From Mycolicibacterium tusciae (GTDB taxonomy: Bacteria; Actinomycetota; Actinomycetes; Mycobacteriales; Mycobacteriaceae): a DNA stretch of 64,000 nt. Numbering within the stretch: position 1 is the first letter of the stretch; each line of letters opens with the position of its first letter. The notes under the pieces are model-generated. The model was not told the origin of the DNA. It ran no database searches and saw only the letters and a program-made list of their open reading frames with translations. The stretch covers positions 124,001 to 188,000 of the forward strand of contig NZ_MVIM01000002.1 of NCBI RefSeq assembly GCF_002086795.1, in the 5' to 3' direction. Positions 60,826-64,000 of the stretch are shown one piece after another. The translations under genes were made by a program, and so were the position numbers.

Positions 60826-62409
60826 ATGACCGCACCGTCTTCCGGCCTCGGGCTCGGCAAGCTGCTGCTGGCCTTGGACCGCACGATGGTGACGCTGGTC
60901 GAAGCCCCCCGCGGCCTGGACATGCCGGTCGGTTCGGTGGCGCTCGTCGACGCCGACGACGTCCGGTTGGGCCTGGCGGTCGGTGCCGGTTCCGCCGATC
61001 TCTTCTTTCTGCTCGGCGTCGCCGACGCCGAGGCCGTGCGGTGGCTCGAGCAGCAGTTCGCGGGTTCGGGAACGGTGCCGACGGCCATCTTCGTCAAGCA
61101 ACCCACCGACACCGCGGTAAGGCGGGCCGTCGCACTCGGTACCGCGGTCGTGGCCGTCGACCCTCGAGCCCGGTGGGAGTCGCTCTACCGCCTCGTCACC
61201 CATGCCTTCGAACATCACGGCGACCGGGACGACCGCGACTCGGGCACCGACCTGTTCGGGCTCGCGCAATCGATCGCCGACGGCACCCGCGGCATGGTCA
61301 GCATCGAGGACGAACAATCACACGTGCTCGCCTACTCGGCGTCCAGTGACGACGCGGACGAGTTGCGCCGCCTGACGATCCTGGGCCGCGCCGGTCCGCC
61401 CGAACACCTGGAATGGATCGCGCAGTGGGGCATCTTCGACGCGCTGCGTGCGGGCGGCGATGTCGTGAGCGTCGCCGAGCGCCCCGAGTTGGGTCTGCGC
61501 CCGCGGCTGGCGGTCGGCATTCACCTGCCCAGTACCGATGCCCGTCGCCCGCCGGCCTTCGCAGGCACGATCTGGCTACAACAGGGCTCCGCGCCGCTGG
61601 CCGACGACGCCGAGGAGATTCTGCGCGGCGGTGCGGTGCTGGCGGCGCGGATCATGACGCGACTGGCAGCGACGCCGTCGACCCATGCGGTGCAGGTCCA
61701 AGAACTGCTCGGGCTCGCCGGCGACGATGTCGACCTCGCAGCGATAGCGCGCGAGCTGGGAATCGCCGTCGACGGCCGGGCGGCGCTCGTCGGCTTCCAG
61801 GGCGGCCCGTCGGCGCCGACCGGTGTCATCGCGTTGAGCGCCAGCGCTTTTCGTGCCGACGCCCAGACGGTCTCGACCGGTGGCCGGGTGTACGTGCTGC
61901 TACCCAAGATCGGTACACCGTCGTCGGTGATGTCCTGGGTGCGTGGCGTCGTAGCCGCGATGCGTCGCGAACTCGGCCTCACGCTTCGTGCCGTCGTCGC
62001 GGCCCCGCTCGGCGGACTGGCAGGCGCGGCGGCCGCCCGCGTCGAGATCGACCGCGTCTTCGACAGCGCCGATCGCCATCCCGGCGCGATCGGACAGATC
62101 ACCTCGCTGGACGAGGCGCACACCACCGTGCTCCTCGACGAGATCGTGTCGCACGTCGCCGGACGATCGCGGCTCGTCGACCCCCGGGTGCGACTCCTGC
62201 GCGCCGAGGATCCGATGCTGGCCGAGACGCTGCGGGCGTACCTCGACGGGTTCGGCGACGTGGCCGCCGTCGCCAAGCACCTACACGTGCACCCCAACAC
62301 AGTGCGGTACCGGGTTCGGCGCATCGAGACGTTGCTGTCCACCACGCTGGACGACCCCGATGTCCGGTTGCTCTTCTCGCTCGGACTGCGCGCCACCGCC
62401 GACACATGA
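60826..62409 (+). CDS. PucR-family regulator of proline utilisation (PruC-like)
   Basis: A 527-residue PucR/CdaR-type regulator. The N-terminal ligand region is about 1-150 and a GGDEF-like middle about 290-440. The C-terminal helix-turn-helix is in RAYLDGFGDVAAVAKHLHVHPNTVRYRVRRIETLL (about 475-510). AAAGGAGG 6 nt before ATG 60826 sets the start. It is divergent from pruA-pruB, as Rv1186c (called PruC, from memory) is in M. tuberculosis, and it probably activates that operon in response to proline. Confidence 0.9.
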   Translation: MTAPSSGLGLGKLLLALDRTMVTLVEAPRGLDMPVGSVALVDADDVRLGLAVGAGSADLFFLLGVADAEAVRWLEQQFAGSGTVPTAIFVKQPTDTAVRRAVALGTAVVAVDPRARWESLYRLVTHAFEHHGDRDDRDSGTDLFGLAQSIADGTRGMVSIEDEQSHVLAYSASSDDADELRRLTILGRAGPPEHLEWIAQWGIFDALRAGGDVVSVAERPELGLRPRLAVGIHLPSTDARRPPAFAGTIWLQQGSAPLADDAEEILRGGAVLAARIMTRLAATPSTHAVQVQELLGLAGDDVDLAAIARELGIAVDGRAALVGFQGGPSAPTGVIALSASAFRADAQTVSTGGRVYVLLPKIGTPSSVMSWVRGVVAAMRRELGLTLRAVVAAPLGGLAGAAAARVEIDRVFDSADRHPGAIGQITSLDEAHTTVLLDEIVSHVAGRSRLVDPRVRLLRAEDPMLAETLRAYLDGFGDVAAVAKHLHVHPNTVRYRVRRIETLLSTTLDDPDVRLLFSLGLRATADT

Positions 62410-62435
62410 TCACGTATCGTTTGCCGTAAGAGGGG

Positions 62436-62441
62436 TATATA
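62436..62441 (+). promoter_or_regulatory. Leaderless -10 of idi
   Basis: TATATA followed by 6 nt and the ATG at 62448. Confidence 0.45.
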
Positions 62442-62447
62442 CGAGCA

Positions 62448-62990
62448 ATGAGTGACACTGCGCTTGGTTCCGAGGAATTCGTGGTGCTCGTCGACGACCG
62501 CGGTGCCGCGGTCGGCACTGCCGCGAAAGCCTCCGTGCACCACGCAAGTACCCCGTTGCACCTCGGTTTCTCGTGCTACGTCTTCGACGCCGACGGACGC
62601 GTGTTGATGACGCGGCGCGCCCTCAGCAAGCGGACATGGCCTGGGGTGTGGACGAATTCGTTCTGCGGCCATCCGGCACCCGACGAGCCGATCGGAGATG
62701 CGGTCCACCGGCGCGCCCGCCAGGAACTCGGGCTGACGATCGAACGCGTGGTGTGCGCGCTACCCGACTACCGCTATCGCGCCGTCGCGGCCGACGGGAC
62801 CGTCGAGAACGAGGTCTGTCCGGTGTACTGCGCTGCGGCCGTGGGTGATTTGCATCCGTCGCCGGACGAGGTGATGGACTACACGTGGGTCTCGTGGCCG
62901 GATTTGCGGTCGGCCGCCCAACTGCCCTGGGCCATCAGTCCGTGGGCTGCCGAACAGATCCCGTTGCTCGACGCGTCCGGTGTCGTCTGA
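62448..62990 (+). CDS. idi: Isopentenyl-diphosphate delta-isomerase, type I
   Basis: A 180-residue Nudix-fold isomerase interconverting IPP and DMAPP for isoprenoid synthesis. The catalytic Cys lies in TNSFCGHP (about residue 70) and the catalytic Glu in ENEVCPVY. The Nudix-like helix is AVHRRARQELGL. The start is ATG 62448 with TATATA 6 nt upstream. From memory the M. tuberculosis idi (Rv1745c) lies elsewhere, so here it belongs with the adjacent Rieske gene to a likely carotenoid cluster. Its stop is directly next to the stop of the convergent Rieske gene. Confidence 0.94.
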   Translation: MSDTALGSEEFVVLVDDRGAAVGTAAKASVHHASTPLHLGFSCYVFDADGRVLMTRRALSKRTWPGVWTNSFCGHPAPDEPIGDAVHRRARQELGLTIERVVCALPDYRYRAVAADGTVENEVCPVYCAAAVGDLHPSPDEVMDYTWVSWPDLRSAAQLPWAISPWAAEQIPLLDASGVV

Positions 62991-63995
62991 TCAAGGGCTG
63001 CGCAGCTTGAAGATTCGTTCGGCGTACGCCAGGTCGTCACGCCACAGCCGCGCTGCCGCGTGCCGCATGACCGGCTTGATCAACGGCGCTGCGCGCGTCG
63101 CATAGGCGAAGCCCGATCGGTCCGAATGAGCGATGACGGCCTCGACCACCGCGGTGCGCGGTGATCCGTCGCGGTCCGAACCCACCGGTGTGGCATGGGT
63201 TTCCACGACGCTGCCCGTTCCCTCGCCGTCGACGATGCGCATCACGATGGTCCGCGGCTCCGGGCTGGTGAATTCGGCGACGACCGGCACCCCCAGTCTG
63301 CCGATGCGAAAGGTGACTGCGACGAGGAAGCGGTCTATCTCCTCGGGAAGGTCATCGTCAGCGGGCGGAGCCGACAGCACCTCCAGACGGCTGAACGAAT
63401 ACGGGTGAAACCACGACCCGTGCCACGGATCCATCCGGTTGGCGATGATGTCGCTCGGCTCGCACGTTCCGACGAGTCTTGTCACAGCGTGCATCTGCTC
63501 GCCGTCGGGGCGTGCCGGCACCACGGGCAATTCGGTCGGTGTTTCTCCTCCGATGCTGTCGAGCCGCACCCACGCCAACACTCCGTCGTCGTGGCAAGGA
63601 TATGGCCGCCAACCGAACTCGCGTCCGCCCTCCAGTCGCAGCCCATGCCATGGGCATATCAGCGCACCGCAGTCGACGGTCCCGGTCGCGAGGTCGGCTC
63701 CCAGATGGGGGCACGCGCCGGGTCCCACCTTCAGAGCACCGTCCGCGCCACGCCAGGCGACCAGCTCCTGTCCCGCCACCGACGTGCCGTATGGCCGGTT
63801 CTTGATGGCGTCGCTGGCGCCGAGGACATACCAGTTACCGCTCGGCCGCTGTTGCGAACGTCGCAAGGCCGCGTCGATCACCGCCGGTACGGCGTCACGG
63901 TAGGTCGGCCGCTGTGCGGGCCAAGACAGCGCGGGCAGCAGGTCGAAAGGGACCGTCTTGGAAAGCCGCGACCGAAGTCTCGCGATTCTGCTCAT
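62991..63995 (-). CDS. Rieske [2Fe-2S] protein of the DUF5914 type (carotenoid-cluster-associated)
   Basis: A 334-residue protein. The Rieske domain has the cluster ligands CPHLGADL and CPWHGLRL (about residues 94 and 113; C-x-H ... C-x2-H). A DUF5914-like C-terminal part (about 180-330) follows (ANRMDPWHGSWFHPYSFSRLEV; VAEFTSPEPRTIVMRIVDGEG). In mycobacteria and relatives such proteins sit in carotenoid gene clusters; with idi next door I infer the same here, the other genes lying beyond the right edge. The ATG at 63995 is 5 bases from the window end, so the start is likely but not proven. Function not known. Confidence 0.82.
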   Translation of the reverse strand: MSRIARLRSRLSKTVPFDLLPALSWPAQRPTYRDAVPAVIDAALRRSQQRPSGNWYVLGASDAIKNRPYGTSVAGQELVAWRGADGALKVGPGACPHLGADLATGTVDCGALICPWHGLRLEGGREFGWRPYPCHDDGVLAWVRLDSIGGETPTELPVVPARPDGEQMHAVTRLVGTCEPSDIIANRMDPWHGSWFHPYSFSRLEVLSAPPADDDLPEEIDRFLVAVTFRIGRLGVPVVAEFTSPEPRTIVMRIVDGEGTGSVVETHATPVGSDRDGSPRTAVVEAVIAHSDRSGFAYATRAAPLIKPVMRHAAARLWRDDLAYAERIFKLRSP

Positions 63996-64000
63996 CCTGT

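Overview
The window is high-GC actinobacterial DNA from a mycobacterium, most likely a fast-growing environmental Mycolicibacterium. This rests on fused Kgd, the sigE-rseA-htrA-tatB block, LpqY-SugABC, GpgS, FadD6/FadD36, type VII secretion-like proteins, many TANNNT promoters 6-8 nt before the start codon, and gene order that (from memory) follows the M. tuberculosis segment from Rv1257c down to Rv1186c, read in reverse. Additions relative to that species include a malic enzyme beside mdh, an SOS-boxed HNH gene, an EspE/EspF-like pair, an ABC-F gene, and idi next to a Rieske gene that probably opens a carotenoid cluster at the right edge. No rRNA, tRNA, CRISPR array, insertion sequence or prophage was seen.

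Layout. 1-5.6 kb: a 5'-truncated FAD oxidase, two MFS exporters and a small membrane protein. 5.8-15.8 kb: central carbon metabolism (kgd, malic enzyme, mdh), an SDR, lipoprotein LpqZ, CorA, and a decayed AbiEi/DUF559-type gene flanked by two copies of a palindromic repeat. 15.7-20.8 kb: the trehalose-recycling operon lpqY-sugA-sugB-sugC with a suppressor-of-fused-domain gene as last cistron. 20.8-28.2 kb: small membrane proteins, a CitE-like lyase, a soluble MgtE-N/CBS protein with a DUF1003 partner, a secreted transglycosylase-like protein, and mrp. 28.2-32.4 kb: the envelope-stress block sigE-rseA-htrA-tatB with a divergent O-methyltransferase. 32.4-35.6 kb: TetR plus ABC exporter with a long operator palindrome. 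35.6-46.4 kb: HNH nuclease, glgC/glgM, tag, a DivIVA-like protein, gpgS-folP2, a RibD-C protein, fadD6 and a LOG protein. 46.4-54.3 kb: a STAND ATPase lacking a DNA-binding domain, the EspE/EspF-like pair, ABC-F and dapE/dapD. 54.3-64 kb: VanY-like peptidase, VOC, fadD36, Nudix, a SnoaL-like protein, a secreted protein, proline catabolism (pruB, pruA and a PucR regulator), idi and the Rieske protein.

How the genes work together. Kgd, Mdh and malic enzyme set flux at the 2-oxoglutarate and malate nodes. LpqY-SugABC, GlgC/GlgM and GpgS link trehalose, maltose-1-phosphate/glucan and methylglucose polysaccharide synthesis. SigE, RseA and HtrA form a surface-stress circuit. PruB, PruA and the divergent regulator form a proline-utilisation unit. 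Several divergent pairs (dapE/dapD, fadD36/Nudix, LOG/STAND ATPase, HNH/DUF4126) seem to be driven by very compact back-to-back leaderless promoters. Gene names and functions come from recognising protein families and motifs by eye; no database search was possible.
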